NCBI GenBank assembly: GCA_963969395.1
Contig: OZ017803.1
Coordinates: 1,860,001 to 1,924,000 of the forward strand
DNA from: Pseudoscleropodium purum
Lineage: Eukaryota > Streptophyta > Bryopsida > Hypnales > Brachytheciaceae
DNA: 64,000 nt
Direction: 5' to 3'
A program made the translations under genes and the position numbers. Of this stretch, positions 1 to 11,792 are shown piece by piece. Within the stretch, counting starts at the first letter, position 1. The number at the start of each line of letters is the position of its first letter. The notes below the pieces were generated by a model. The model searched no databases and was not told the origin of the DNA. It saw only the letters and a list, made by a program, of their open reading frames with translations.

Positions 1-2159
1 TTTTTAGTCACATGGATTCATTCATTGATTTACAAATACATGTAGAAAAGAGATTGATACATAGAAATAAAGATGGAAGAGATGGTTCATTGAAACAAAG
101 ATAAACGATCCATTTCATGTATGTGTAGTTTTTTGATTTCAAAACCAGATCTTCATTCATATATTGTATCTAATCCTATCACTTACTATTATTAGCATAG
201 TATTTAGATAACATTTTTTTGGAAGAACTTAGCAATTATATGAAGATTACTTTGATAGGCCCACAATTTTAAAGAATACAAATGTCCAAATTCATAGGTG
301 ATATTGCAAATAAAAATGACCTTCATATCCAACATCTAACATGTTTGTACTTAATACTAAGAGCTCACTAGTAGAAAGGAGTTTTTTAAGTACCAAGTTA
401 CAATGCAAGAGCATGGTTCCAAGGGCCCATATGGAGTCATATTCTTGCCTTTGTTTGGTGCTCTAAGATTTATTTTCCAATACTCAAGTGATGTTATACA
501 ACAAGAATCTTATGAATGAATTTAGATACATATTTGGACTAGATTCACCTTTATTAACAAGGCTCCTATTTAAGAGCATTGCTACCATGCCACTCCCTAG
601 CAAATTTTTATGGCAATCATTGCCTTCTCTATGATAACAAGCTAAACTAGCTCAACCTATTTGAAATGACTCAAGAATATCAATGAGGTTCCCTTGATTA
701 TCTTAGCGTCCACTTCTTCTAGCTTTCTTTCTATTCCCTCTTTTTTTTATACCAAAGAAATCTAACAAGCATTTTCTACTTGTAGGGGATGGTAAAGAGA
801 TGATCAAGCTTACGAACTAGGTGTAAAAATTACTATACTACCAAGCCCAACCACCAATTTAATTACAATTGGCCCGACTACAATGGATTTGTTTTGAGGA
901 TAACCCCAACCTTTGTCATACTGGGGGCCAAATCTTCATTTTAGCCGATAGGGATGGCAATGTTCTAACTCACCAAGTGCATGAGTTGTTCATAAGCAAT
1001 ATTCTAATCACTAAAGTAACTACACCTAATTTAAACCACTTCCTAAAACCCATCAACCTAAATTTTGTCTTAAAATGTACTCTCACTATCTATGTATTTA
1101 CTATGGTTGGTTTTAGAAACACCTAAGTTTTCAGCACTTCGAAAATTCATAGTTTATTCATACAATGTCCAAAAAATGCATTCTAAAAGAATCTAAAATC
1201 CCCTTTCAACTACCAACAAGATCCCATGACAACAAAATTCAATTAGTAATAATGGGAACGAGAACGAGAACCATGCTAAATTGCTTAATATTTGTGTGAT
1301 TTTAGGTGGAGTTAATTACCTTAAACCTCATTATTATCATTATCAGTGCAGCAGTCCTGAAATCATCCATCTGACCCTGTAATTTTGCGTAGGGAAGTTT
1401 GAGCGCTGAGGTCCTCCCTACGGTACGTTCCGTCCCTTCACTTTCCATGCCTTAAATATTGGGATACCACCTACCCTGGATTGGCATTTTTTTTTTATAT
1501 TCAAACTTCAATCTAAGGAAGTGCTGTTGACTGTTTCCATGATCCATTAGTACTAAAACATTATTTTTTCTGGTACTAAACATAAGGTAATTCGTCCTAA
1601 ACATGATTTTCTTGGGGTACTAAACAGAAGGTAATTTGTCCTAAACATGATTTTGTACTTAATCCCACACCTTGGGGGGAGCTTTGCACTTGGCCTCCAT
1701 TTGTTGGGGTTGGTGATAACACATGCTTGAAGCGTCAGAAAAAAAAAATGCATCATGAGGAAGACAACCATGCTTGACCAAAGCAGGCACACTCAGGGAA
1801 GAATAGTGTGCATTACTTATTAGTATAATTGTGTACAAGTGATTTTTTAAATTTTTTTTAATTTTTTGAAAGTGTACAAGGGAATTCAAATTGGGGTACA
1901 GTACAACTGAAGGCTAAGCTACTACAATGGACTTTTGGTTTTTGACCATGCCAGTAGTTTTATTTTATTGCTTACTTTTTTACATTTTTGGTGCAGGAGG
2001 TTTGTTTATACTACTTCATTCCATAATAAATTTGTACTACTGTAAGTTGTAGTTTTATGATTATGATTATTATTGCTTACAGTGTGAAAGTAGCAGTCAA
2101 TTATTGTAGACTGATGGAGAACGATTGCAGGAAGTTTTACTGATGAGGAGGAAGGTGGA
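1..2159. other. Intergenic DNA, no gene seen
   Basis: This is AT-rich sequence with stops in every frame and no coding stretch I can support. The short open frames near 870-1126 and 1550-1890 look like chance. A solitary CACTAGTAGAAAGGAG motif at about 366 resembles one end of a CACTA transposon, but no partner end was found. The block around 1370-1460 is slightly more GC-rich but has no recognisable content. Confidence 0.6.
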
Positions 2160-2489
2160 TAAGGTAGGAGGTCTATAAACCAACCATTTAAGAGTTGGAA
2201 CTGATTTGGGGGAGGTGAAACTTCTTCAAATATTTTTCAGTAAATTTTCCTTGAAAGACAAGTAGAATTGGCATCTAACCCAAGTTGTTTCATATTTTGA
2301 AGAGCTTTGTGGAATTAGTTATGAAATTTTGAAGCTGAAGTGGCATAGGGCTCTAATAACATCCATCTCCTAAAGTGTACATTGTTTGTGCACGGCTAAA
2401 GGCTACAAAAAAGCAACATGTGCATGCAGTGTACATTTAAGGAGGTGGATGCTTTTAGAATTTGTGTGCTTTTAGAACCTCCTACCTTA
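2160..2489 (-). mobile_element. 330-bp TA-flanked miniature inverted-repeat element
   Basis: The left end reads TAAGGTAGGAGGT and the right end ACCTCCTACCTTA, so the ends are inverted repeats beginning just inside a TA dinucleotide, as in Tc1/mariner-type (Stowaway-like) miniature elements. Inside is a second inverted repeat (CATCCATCTCCT near 2364 against GGAGGTGGATG near 2440). The interior is a minus-strand member of the family found at 5399-5708, 8316-8610 and 11205-11495, sharing the stretch around GATGCCAATT and AACTAATTCCA. It has no coding capacity. Confidence 0.6.
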
Positions 2490-2836
2490 GACCCAAAATC
2501 ATGGGTTTTGAAATGGAGTAAATTTGTTTTGTGCCAAAAGTAAGAATTGTGCATACACTTTTGTAGTCATTGTTTGTGCAACTAGAGCCTTTTTTTAATT
2601 TTTATGTGAGCTATTGTGTACTCTTGAAATGTACCATTCATTCCCTCTTCCTTCATATTTTAATTCTCCTAAAAAAGACACGAACCAAACTTCTAGCATA
2701 AATCAAATTTCTAGCATGGTTAAAGCATCCCCATGATAGATGCTTCCTATTCTTTTCTAAAGATATTTCATCTAGATAGAGAGGGACCCCCTATTAAGTG
2801 CCTATATTCTTAAAAATTCAAGGAGGGAAGTTCAAT

Positions 2837-2895
2837 TTGGTATACAAGAATATATATATAGAGAGAGAACTTGAAATCACCTTCTTGTATACCAA
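2837..2895. repeat. Hairpin with perfect 14-bp arms
   Basis: TTGGTATACAAGAA (2837-2850) is the exact reverse complement of TTCTTGTATACCAA (2882-2895). The 31-bp loop contains a TATATATATAGAGAGAGA simple-sequence run. It is probably a decayed miniature element; no function can be inferred. Confidence 0.5.
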
Positions 2896-3291
2896 TGATA
2901 TGTTCAAAGCAATCACTAATGCCAATGATGGTTATAGTAGAAGGCTATGAAATTGCTTGGGCATTAAGCACCGCCCCTATTAAAGGGCCTTAAATAGTGC
3001 AAGTGGTTTATGAAATGAACGACAATTTGTTGAGGTAGTAGAAAGTGACTGCAAGTGCACCATGTTGGAACAATGAGCAACACATAAGATCACCTATTAT
3101 GTGTAGTTCATTAGTCATGAATGCAGAATTAAGACAAAACTTTTCATGATGGTAAGAAACAACAAGTAAAAGTAATGTAGAGTAAGGCTTGCAAGGAATG
3201 GAAAGAAGACATTTTTTTGGAGTGCAATGGCATTAGGCAATTTATTATAAAAACTAGTGCATTGAATTGGATACCGTGTAGAAAAATCTTC

Positions 3292-4216
3292 TTAACCCCT
3301 AAAGGACCATTATCACTTTGGAAGACAAATGGAATTTTGAGTAGGTAGCTATAGATAGAATCTTTTTTCTGTTTTTTTGAAACTTTTTTATAAGTTAGAA
3401 AAATAGATTAGCTTCGTAGAAATGTAATTTTTATTCAATTAGTCCAGGGAACAAAAGTTATGTCCAAATAGGCTTAAAACATAGCACAAGGGGAGCAAAA
3501 AAGAATCTCAAAAAATTAAATTTGAATTTGAATTTTCTTTTTTTTCATTGATTGTATTTTTTTCTACATGTAAGACTTTGATTCATTCCCTTAGAATTTG
3601 TTATGAAAAAATTATAGACAATCTTAGTTTTTAGACAATTAGAGTATCTTTTTGAAAAAATAACTTGTAGGATTCATTTTTAAATGCAATTTTTACAATT
3701 TTTCCAAAAAAAGTTCCACATGGTTTATTTTTCTTTCTAGAGCAATCTCACCATTGTAATTAGTGCATTTTAATTTCATTTTAGAGATATTAATAATTTA
3801 GCTTTTCTTTCTATCTCATACCTACTTTTACTTAACAATTTATTAAAGGTTAAAAATTTTAAAAATTTGAATTTTTATTTTTTCCCTAGACTCTCAACTC
3901 AATTCTCCACTATAAAGATTTAAGTCTCAAAACTTTGTATTGCAAAAATTTTAAGTTAATAATGTTCAAAGTCAAAAAATCTAATACCACAATGTGCTAA
4001 AAAACTTTTTTTTCCACATTAAATGTAGATATCTTGCAATTTGTACGGTCAAAAATTTTGAAATTTTTTCCACAAATTTTTCATACAAGTTAAGTATAAG
4101 ATCCTACAATTAGATGTGGAAGAAAACAAATTCTAAATTTTCTTACTTTTTGCTATAGAAATGGTAGTTTTGAATGTTTTGGGGCAAAAAATAAACCTTG
4201 GTCCTTCAAGAGTTAA
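3292..4216 (+). mobile_element. TTAA-flanked non-autonomous element (piggyBac-like ends)
   Basis: The left end is TTAACCCCTAAAGGACCA (TTAA at 3292-3295). The right end is TGGTCCTTCAAGAGTTAA (TTAA at 4213-4216), an inverted match with a few substitutions. The length is 925 bp, almost the same as the member at 31193-32119. Internal landmarks are shared, such as a stretch near CCATTGTAATTAGTGCATTT and the approach to the right end. There is no open frame of note. The TTAA target plus CCC-starting ends are what piggyBac transposases produce; that assignment is inference because no transposase is visible. Confidence 0.65.
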
Positions 4217-4959
4217 ATATGGAACTTTCATGAACCATTTGTACACCCTTTTGATCACTTTTTTGCTTTCCATGCTCTATTCAAAGGTAGATTATCTTTG
4301 ATTGTTGTTGAAGTCTATATCTATCAATAGTGACATACGCACTCTTCACTTTCATAAATCTTATCTAATTCATTGTAAGTCAAAAATTTATGATTTAAAT
4401 TGCCATACATTTGTTTTCCACTTCTCTATCCACCAAAAAAAATTGAAATGATTAGGTTGCCACTTTCTTTAGTAGATTTGTTTTTCTCTTTATGTGCCAT
4501 TTGTGAGCATCCTACATTATATGGTGGTAACTCATTAAGTAATAGAGGTTGGGAAGGGCATTAATGCCCTATCCACAAATCTGGTTTTCCTTCATCTAAA
4601 CAGGGATAGGGATAGAGAAGAAATGGTAAGACTGCTATTACCATGAATAGCTTAATAGATAAAAATAATTATCAGTATTGGTTTATACTATAGTTTTTTC
4701 CAAATACCAATATAATAGACCTTCTCTTTAAAGTGATTAGCCTAGGGACCAAACTCAAGTCTCCATTGTCACAAATCTCAAAGAACTTTTTTGATGTGCA
4801 TGTCTAGAATTGGACCTAAGTGCGGAACTGGGCAATCAATACTCCATCACTTTCGAGAAGTCATTGCCTTAGAGAAATTCACTTTAAAGAGGTTATAAGT
4901 TACTGGAATTTAATTTATATGGCAAAAATGGTTGGAATTGTCTGTCTCTCCGTGGTTAT

Positions 4960-5398
4960 CCATGTAACGCTGCTGCAGACACTGAGTGATCGATGGATGA
5001 CAAAGAATCCTTGGAGTTTTGTTGTGAAAAGGGAACATCTTTTACATTAATAATTTTATCAGTGATTGATTCCCAAGGTATTAGAAAATGATGATTTCTT
5101 TGGAGACCAGTCCATCCTTACAGGGTTTAGCTTACCTTACAATGAATATCATCATCCTTTCCATCTTTTCATGTTGACCCTTGACCCACACCCAAAACAG
5201 ACATCAGTCAACATAGAAAAAGCTTTACAAAATGCACGCCAGAAATAATATGGTAGACAGAAAATGAAAATGAAAGTACCCATCTGCAAAATTCACACGT
5301 AGAAGTGGGACAACAGATGTGCCATTCAGGGGTTCAGATTCCCTTCATTTGAGGCAGATTTGCAGCGCTCCATTATTGAATGTTGTCAAAGCTGTGCC
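4960..5398 (+). repeat. Dispersed repeat, uninterrupted copy (counterpart at 10290-11110)
   Basis: The block from GACACTGAGTGATC to GATGATTTCTTTGG is repeated at 10290-11110 with many substitutions. Here the two halves are joined through a single TTAA at 5047-5050; in the other copy a TTAA-flanked element sits at about that position. The open frame at 5066-5248 follows the repeat and shows no protein I recognise. Confidence 0.6.
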
Positions 5399-5708
5399 TA
5401 AGGTAAGGTGCTCTAAATGTAACCTGCCTCCCAAAGCAACCTCTAACCAACACAGAGGTACATTTTGCTTTCCTCAATGTACTAGAAGTGTACATTTCAG
5501 GAGGAGTCGAGTGACCACTGCTTTTCAATTTCAAAAATTTGTAACTAATTCCAAGAAGGTCCAAAAAATATGAGACCACTTGGGTTAGATGACAATTCCA
5601 TCTTTCTTCCTATGAAAAAATTTACTGAAAATTGTTGTAAGGAATTTAGCTTCCTCCAAAATGCAATCAGCTCTTAAAAGGTTGCTTTTAAGAGCACCCC
5701 TGCCATAC
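5399..5708 (+). mobile_element. ~300-bp miniature element family, copy
   Basis: The left part reads TAAGGTAAGGTGCTCTAAA and the right part TTTTAAGAGCACCCCTGCC, forming imperfect inverted ends. The interior (ACATTTTGCTTTCCTCAATG, AAGGTCCAAAAAATATGA, GACAATTCCATC) matches the copies at 8316-8610 and 11205-11495 and, inverted, 2160-2489. The edges are approximate. The open frames on both strands here are shadows of the repeat. Confidence 0.55.
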
Positions 5709-7592
5709 TACAATGTGATCCGTCTGCCAGATAACTTAATCCATGAATTTATTTTTTCCAGTGTAAGAGCAACTCCACTGCAAATGTGAAGGCAAACATG
5801 ACCGCGACTGTAGTGGGAAGGTAGCATCACCGGTATTGCTTTCCACTCTTTATAGGGAGAGACGCTACAATGCTCTGCCCATGATATTTTTGAGTTTTTT
5901 TGAGTTCACGTGAGAGTTCATGCAATGATTTACAAGTTGCGTGTGAGAGCTAGAGCAACATTGATGAGAGGGAGCAACAATGACGAGGAGGTAGTTGTTG
6001 ATTTTTTTTGTTTTTTTAAAGCAGTGCAAAAGGCGATAATCAATGGAAGGAAGAAACTGTTTACAACTTGGGAATGGATGAAACTTGCAATCTACAAATG
6101 AAATTTCATTTATTCATCCAAAATAGAGCAACATAGTCACAAAATTGGTAGCAAATTGGTGATTTCATCCACTGAAAAGCAAGAATATTTTGCTCAAGAT
6201 TCCTTGCAAAAAAAATCATTGCTTTTCAACAAAAAATCGCTCAAAACCCCCCTAGGAGGAGATCCAACAACAACAACAAAATTGCAAGAGGTTATTGTGG
6301 AGTTGAAGCAATACACACTATGATTGTTCCAAAAGATGCGAAGACACTACAAATTGGTCTGGGCTTAATCCTTGAAATGATTTTTCACGGTGCATGTGAG
6401 GTTGAAGTAGTGGTGATGCTCTAAATAGTATTCTCGCTCACTAGTAGTTGGTCACAATAATTCTAGTGGTCATTGTAATTCTAGCTACCTAAGGTGCCAA
6501 TACTATATGGGAATTTTTTTTTAAAACCCAACGGAGTTTATTCCAAGAAATCTATATAGGTATTTTCTTTCCTTTTTACCTTTAATTTTCACTATCATTA
6601 TTGCTCAATATCACTCAACAAGATGATGAAAGACCAAGCTAGTCGAACTTCTTTTTTTAATCACCAAATGAAATTAATGAAAATATGAAATTGTAGTTGT
6701 GTTATTAGACTTGACAATTTAAAAAAAAAATGAAACATATGGACCAATTCCATTGCAAGGAAAAAAGTACACAGAACCGGAAATTTTTATGCAGTAGGCT
6801 TGACATTTATAAATCGTCTCATTAAGGCCGAGCTAGACATAAGGCTAAGGAGGAGGAGGAGGATAAAGAGCAGAACTGAACCCCTTTAAGTTATTTTGAT
6901 TCATAGCCAATGCATGGTCATATGCCAGCCTGGGTAAACTGCATTTTTACAACTAAGTTAGAGGGAACCAATTGACTGTATGTGACTTATATAAATATAC
7001 TGTGTCCAGGTTCACACATTTTTGAATTTGGGTGCAAAAGCTTTTTAACATGATGTGCACAGAAAAATAGCCCATCTTTTTCACCTGAACTGAAGTAAAC
7101 ATTTGGGCTACAGCTATTTGCCTTTTCTAATTTTTGGTGCAAATGTGGAATTGGGCTACAGCATTCATCCAATATCCCAAACACTGTAGCCTGCAACTAC
7201 TTAACCCCCATTTCAAAAATCCTTAGAAATTTGAGGTTGATGAATTGATCAAGGTAGAACAACCCAATGCCACCGTTAGTTACCCAATTCTGACATCTAC
7301 TAGACCCTCCCATTTGTATCAATCATCCACCTAATAGCAAAACCTTATACTTAGCAACTCTTTAGCACTTTGATAACACGCTTGAATCCCCATAGGAAAG
7401 CGATGGTCAAGAGTCTAGTGAGTTGGGCCCCCCTTATTCTAGACTGGGATGTAAACATGTTTGTCTCTCCATTTTTGGTAGCTCATTATGATTGAAGATG
7501 GTTTGCATTTAATTCCCATCTGAATTTGGAGCTTTGAACACAACCACATTGAAGCAAAGCAACTTTGCCTTCTTTACTTATTGCCCCGCTAC
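5709..7592. other. Intergenic DNA, no gene seen
   Basis: I see no coding exon, RNA gene or clear repeat boundary. The open frames at 5910-6101 and 6987-7196 are short, AT-driven and unlike any protein I know. A slightly GC-richer stretch at 5770-5870 has no recognisable content. Confidence 0.5.
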
Positions 7593-7733
7593 TAAGGTAG
7601 GAGGTCCTTAAATCAACAGGGTTCTAAACGTGTCGTCTATCTAGGAATGACTAACATATTTCTTGAAATATCTATTACTGTCATTGATGAGGTAGGTAGG
7701 CTTAAATGGGTGATTTATGGACCTCCTGCCTTA
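7593..7733. mobile_element. 141-bp TA-flanked MITE, copy 1
   Basis: It starts TAAGGTAGGAGGTCCTTAAA and ends GGACCTCCTGCCTTA, inverted ends flanked by TA. The interior (CTATCTAGGAATGA, TCATTGATGAGGTAGGT) matches the copy at 12328-12468, which has exactly the same length. The ends resemble those of the 330-bp element at 2160, so they may share a transposase. It is non-coding. Confidence 0.7.
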
Positions 7734-8315
7734 TCCTACATGAAGGTTTGATTCAACATCCAAGTGCCAAAATTGAATTTCCACATCACATTCTAAAGGA
7801 TCTACATTACTTCAAACCATTCATAAGATGACATATGACTTAATGTCTATTAAATCTGACCTTTGTGTAGGATATGATAAATAGCATCTCACCCCCAAAA
7901 AACAAATGAAAAGAACACAAAAATTGGTCAACTCTGGGCTTAAGCAAAAGCTCCTCCATCCACTCTAAGTTGAGGTATCTTGGGGAAAATTTGTCTAGCC
8001 CAATGCTTGGAAACCATGCCCCATGTGACATTGTAGGTTATTTTTCCTCTTGGGCTTAGGAGCATGGTATTCTGGCTCAATATACTAACTAAGCGGGAGT
8101 GGGTATACTCTCATACTTCTCCAATTCCCGCACACACAAACTTTGAAAAATCACATAAAATTCATTTCTTGTCATAAGGTCTTGCTTCTACTTCCAAATG
8201 GCTTATCTTCAACTTCTCAATCTTCGAGAAAATACATTAATTGACAAAAGAACTTTTCTCCAAGGTAACTATGAGATAGCAAATCTACTCATATAATACA
8301 ACAATCTTTTTTTGA
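7734..8315. other. Intergenic DNA, no gene seen
   Basis: Nothing here can be supported. The minus-strand open frame at 7840-8031 is short and has no recognisable protein character. Confidence 0.5.
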
Positions 8316-8610
8316 AAGCGACCACGCTCTAAAAGGGAACACGATACAAAGGCAGATTTTGCTTTCTTCAATGTACCAACAGTATACATTTTCAGGAGGT
8401 GATCACTGTTAGTGCCCATTGCCCATTTCAGCTTCAAAAAACTCATAACTAATTCCACGAAGGTCCAAAAAATACGAAACGACTTGAGTTCAGTGAGATG
8501 CCAATTCCATTCATCTTCCTACGTAAAATTTTCTGAAAACTGTTTCAAAGTGAGAGTTTAGCTTTTCCCCGGGTAGGCAATCGGCTCTCTTAAGTGGTCA
8601 CTGCTTCACT
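8316..8610 (+). mobile_element. ~300-bp miniature element family, copy
   Basis: The sequence from GACCACGCTCTAAAAGGGA to CTCTTAAGTGGTCACTG has imperfect inverted ends. The interior (TTTTGCTTTCTTCAATGTAC, AAGGTCCAAAAAATACGA, GATGCCAATTCCATTC) matches 5399-5708 and 11205-11495. The edges are approximate. It is non-coding. Confidence 0.55.
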
Positions 8611-9270
8611 GTTTACATTATGTACTACCCCCAGGCCACTCCACTTCCGTTCCAGGAAATCATGGATTAACTTACAGGCAGCGTTATATTAATTGTCAGC
8701 ACGGGCAGACAAGTAATGACACATTTTCCATTTTCCGTTTCCCAGCGGTTTCCTCTTTTTCCTAAACTCATCAGGAGTCTTCAGAAATCAGAACTTGTTG
8801 ATGTGCAAGCGCTGGATAATCTCAATTAGTGTCAGATGGTCCCGTATTCTCTCATTAATGGGGTGCGCCTTGGAAAGGGGGGATTGGCTCGCTTGAGTCT
8901 GAATTTTTTTTACCTTCAGTCTACGGCTGTTGCTGTTGCTGCTGTTGCTTAAGCTTGCTTGAAATCCCTGAATTTTTTGCCTTCAGTCTGCTGCTGCTGC
9001 TGCTGCTGCTGTTGCTGCAGCATAAGCTTGCTTGAAATTCGATTGCATCAGAATCCGCTGGGCTCTGTAACTGTCTCACCTAATAGCAAGTTATCTGGGC
9101 TTTCTTTCTGGTCCTCAACTCCACACCCACGTCTCTGACTTGTAATCCTGCGTTCGTCCCACGCCTGATTGTTTCGATTGCTACTCTATGCGAGGGATTG
9201 ATGTGTGCAAATGACAGGGCTTGACCCTTATACCCCGCCACGTTTCAATCGAGATCAAGAGCTTGAATTT
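8611..9270. other. GC-balanced island with a 69/73-bp tandem duplication and a CTG run
   Basis: The composition is clearly less AT-rich than the surroundings, as near promoters or first exons of plant genes. Two adjacent units (8899-8967 and 8968-9040) both run from CTGAATTTTTT through CCTTCAGTCT, a CTG/TTG-rich core and AAGCTTGCTTGAAAT. The second unit carries eight consecutive CTG (8988-9011). A 37-codon open frame starts at 8716 and ends at 8829; I cannot tell whether it is coding. No splice-consistent gene was found. Confidence 0.4.
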
Positions 9271-9711
9271 CAACAAAATTTTGGATGTAATGTAATATGG
9301 GTATAACTACGTCTATTGTCATCCACGTCCCTCTCCCCCCACACACACACAAAATGAAGGTGAGAGAATTAATATATATGGGCATACTTTTAATACTAAA
9401 CTCCTAAATGTCACAGCCAAAACACCGGAATTCAAGGAGTTTCTAAGCATTGTGCAAGGAAAAACGGAATCATGAGAAATTTTGTAGTTCGTTGAGGCCT
9501 TTATTGTTGAATCCGTGAGCTAACTACTTGATGAACGAGAAGGTTCACATTTCAAGAGAATCCGCCATCTGGATTTGCAGATTATAATAATTGATGAACA
9601 ATGTCCGAACCCTACAACAACTCTAAACGTCTAGAAAATGTCTGTTGTGACGTTGAGGGGTTAAAGGACAAGCTCGGTACCGGATCAATTTTCGGAGTAC
9701 AAAAAAAATGT
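9271..9711. other. Intergenic DNA, no gene seen
   Basis: Simple sequence (C run followed by CA repeats near 9337-9351) and otherwise unremarkable AT-rich DNA. A GAGGGGTTAA motif ending at 9664 resembles an end of the TTAA family but has no partner. Confidence 0.4.
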
Positions 9712-9868
9712 TGAAGTACTCATTGAAAATCAAACTACTATAGAAGACTTTCCCTTTTCACACAAAATTCTAAGGATGAATAGTTGCACATACTTCTATC
9801 CTGCACGAAGAGTTTTCTTTTTGTCATTCATTAGCCAAAAACATCAACCACGTCCATTTAAGGGTTAA
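9712..9868 (-). repeat. Dispersed repeat copy, minus strand, beside a TTAA-family end
   Basis: The reverse complement of 9712-9845 aligns with 13396-13515 (+), sharing GTGCAACTATTCATC and GTGAAAAGG landmarks. Parts of the same family recur at 10325-10421 and 4990-5045. At its right edge GTCCATTTAAGGGTTAA (TTAA at 9865-9868) looks like a right end of the TTAA element family without a visible left end. Confidence 0.4.
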
Positions 9869-10289
9869 TTCATTAAGCCCCCAAAATCTTATTGTTTACC
9901 CTCATTGCTCCACATGCCATTTCTCATAACCAAGCTGACAGAGGCTCTGCTTTCACATTACTGTATCTGCTTTTCATATTCAGTTATTTAAGTATTTTCC
10001 AGCTGTGTGTGCGCAGAGTTACTTATTATTATTTTACTCCTATCTCTCTAACACGCTCTATTATATCACCCATCAATTGTTGTACGAGTTCTTAGTAATA
10101 ATAATTCTCTGAATGATGATTTCATTTTCATTTTGTTCTTTTTGTTTCTTCTTCCACTCCATTTTTGACCTTCAGAGAACGTGAGATGTCTGAGTTTGAA
10201 GTTATTATTATTTTTATTATTATTATCATTATCATCATATGGGTAAGGGAAGGTTAAGTACACTGTACTTGTGGATGCAGGAATTCAGT
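9869..10289. other. Intergenic DNA with an ATT-rich microsatellite
   Basis: There is a (TTA)n/(TCA)n run at about 10201-10240 and an AATAAT stretch near 10096. The open frames at 9892-10095 (+) and 10066-10263 (-) are low-complexity products of these runs. There is no gene. Confidence 0.5.
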
Positions 10290-11110
10290 TAACCCTGTAA
10301 TGCTGTCACAGACACTAAGTGTCCCATGGATGACAGAAAATTTTCCTGTAGTAGTATAGGAGAGAAGTGCAACTATTCATTTTTGGAGTTTTGTTGTGCA
10401 AAGGGAACATTTTCTACAGAGTTAACCCTGGAACGTTCCAACGTCCAATTTCTGGACGACGAACAGATTGAAATTCAGTTTTCTTTCTCAGTTCTGTTTG
10501 GATGAAAGTCATCTAATTTGTGGAGGTTCCTTATCAAGTTCTTGTCCTATCCAATGGTTAGATTTGGTGTTATTAGAGTGCATATTTTTCTAGGATTACA
10601 AATGTGGAAGTATGTCAAGCCAAAAATTGCATTGATTTTAGTTCAAAACTCGATTTGCAAAAATGAGGTTAAAGATATAAAGAACCCAAAAATTTCAAAA
10701 AATCATCATATCAAGAGAACCTCATTTCAAATCCATTCCAACAAGTTTTACTCAAAAAATGATGATATTTTATTTGTAATTGAATTTAGAAGGAATTCTG
10801 AAATTTCCCTTTCAAAATTAATAAAAAAAAATATTGGTGATAGCACTAGTGAATCTAACCATATGGATAGAATCTACAATTCAAAATCTACAACTTTTAT
10901 TTGTATGTCAATTCCAAAATATTCTTCCAAATAGCACTTTATAACAAATTTTCCCAAATTGTCAATTTTGAAAATGGATCCAGACGTTTAGGGGTTAAAC
11001 TTCCAATGACTATATATGTTTTTTTGTTTCTTTAAGCAATTGATTCCCATGGTAGTAGAAAATGATGATTTCTTTGTAGACAGGTCTGTCTTTACATGGT
11101 TAATGGTTGC
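10290..11110 (+). repeat. Dispersed repeat interrupted by a TTAA-flanked element
   Basis: The left half (10290-10421, e.g. GGAGTTTTGTTGTGCAAAGG) and right half (from about 11036, e.g. GAAAATGATGATTTCTTTG) match the repeat at 4960-5110, where they are continuous. The two halves are separated by the element at 10422-10998 plus about 35 bp of unmatched sequence. The open frame at 10518-10934 lies inside the insertion. Confidence 0.6.
10422..10998 (+). mobile_element. 577-bp TTAA-flanked element inserted in a dispersed repeat
   Basis: It starts TTAACCCTGGAACG (TTAA 10422-10425) and ends GACGTTTAGGGGTTAA (TTAA 10995-10998). The ends are inverted over the first nine bases and then diverge. The related copy of the host repeat has one TTAA (5047-5050) near the insertion point, consistent with a TTAA target duplication. 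A 138-codon open frame (10518-10934) lies inside but is asparagine/isoleucine/lysine-rich and resembles no transposase; I regard it as chance. It is shorter than the ~925-bp members, so either an internal deletion or a distinct subfamily. Confidence 0.7.
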
Positions 11111-11204
11111 ACTGGAGATTGGTGATGGAAATCAGCCTGCATGTGTAAGTAATTATGAATGGAAAATTGGAATGAATGAGATGTTCCAGACTTTGGTCTA
11201 TATT

Positions 11205-11495
11205 AGCCAACTCTTAGAGTGTCCATGCTCTACAGCAATCATGATACAAAGATACATTTTGCTTTCTTCAATATACCAATAGTGAACATTTGAGGAGGTG
11301 GTTGCTTTTAGTGCCCCACTATGTTTCAACTTCAAAAATTTGTAACAAATTCAATGGAGGCCCAAAAAATATGAAACAACTTGGAGTTTGATGCCAATTC
11401 CAATATTTTTTTCCTACAAAAATTTCACTGAAACTTTTTTCCAAGGCAATCAGCAGTGTTAAGTGGTTGCTTTAAGAGCAGACTACCTAGTGTGA
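11205..11495 (+). mobile_element. ~300-bp miniature element family, copy
   Basis: It shares ACATTTTGCTTTCTTCAATA, GAGGAGGTGGTTGCTTTTAG, GGCCCAAAAAATATGAAACA and GATGCCAATTCCAAT with the copies at 5399 and 8316. Its right end (TGGTTGCTTTAAGAGCAG) matches that of 5399. It follows the interrupted dispersed repeat in the same order as at 4960-5708, so the repeat and this element were duplicated together. The edges are approximate. Confidence 0.55.
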
Positions 11496-11792
11496 GCTTG
11501 CTTGCTGATGGAATGAATCAGTCCCTACATTTGTAGGGAATGTCAAATTTGAATAATAAGATGTTACAGGCTTAGAGCAAATTAGTGTACTCCTTTGGGG
11601 AGCCCATTAAAGAGGGTTAAGGTACATCAGGACACTAATGGAGCACTTCCCTGTCCACACAGAGCAATTGATGGAACCCATATGCAGGTGTTAAGCATTG
11701 GACTGCCATGGCTTCCTTTGTGATTTTCTTCTTCTTATAGAGCAGAAAATTCCCTTTTTCAGGGAAATTTTTTCTTCCAGTGCGAGACACTA

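Noticed and set aside
366..400. CACTAGTAGAAAGGAG as a CACTA element.
   Set aside because: Only one end is visible; no inverted partner or 3-bp duplication was found within several kilobases.
10518..10934. A 138-codon open frame inside the TTAA element might be a transposase.
   Set aside because: It is low-complexity (Asn, Ile, Lys, Ser), with no DDE/DDD motif, and AT-rich DNA gives such frames by chance.
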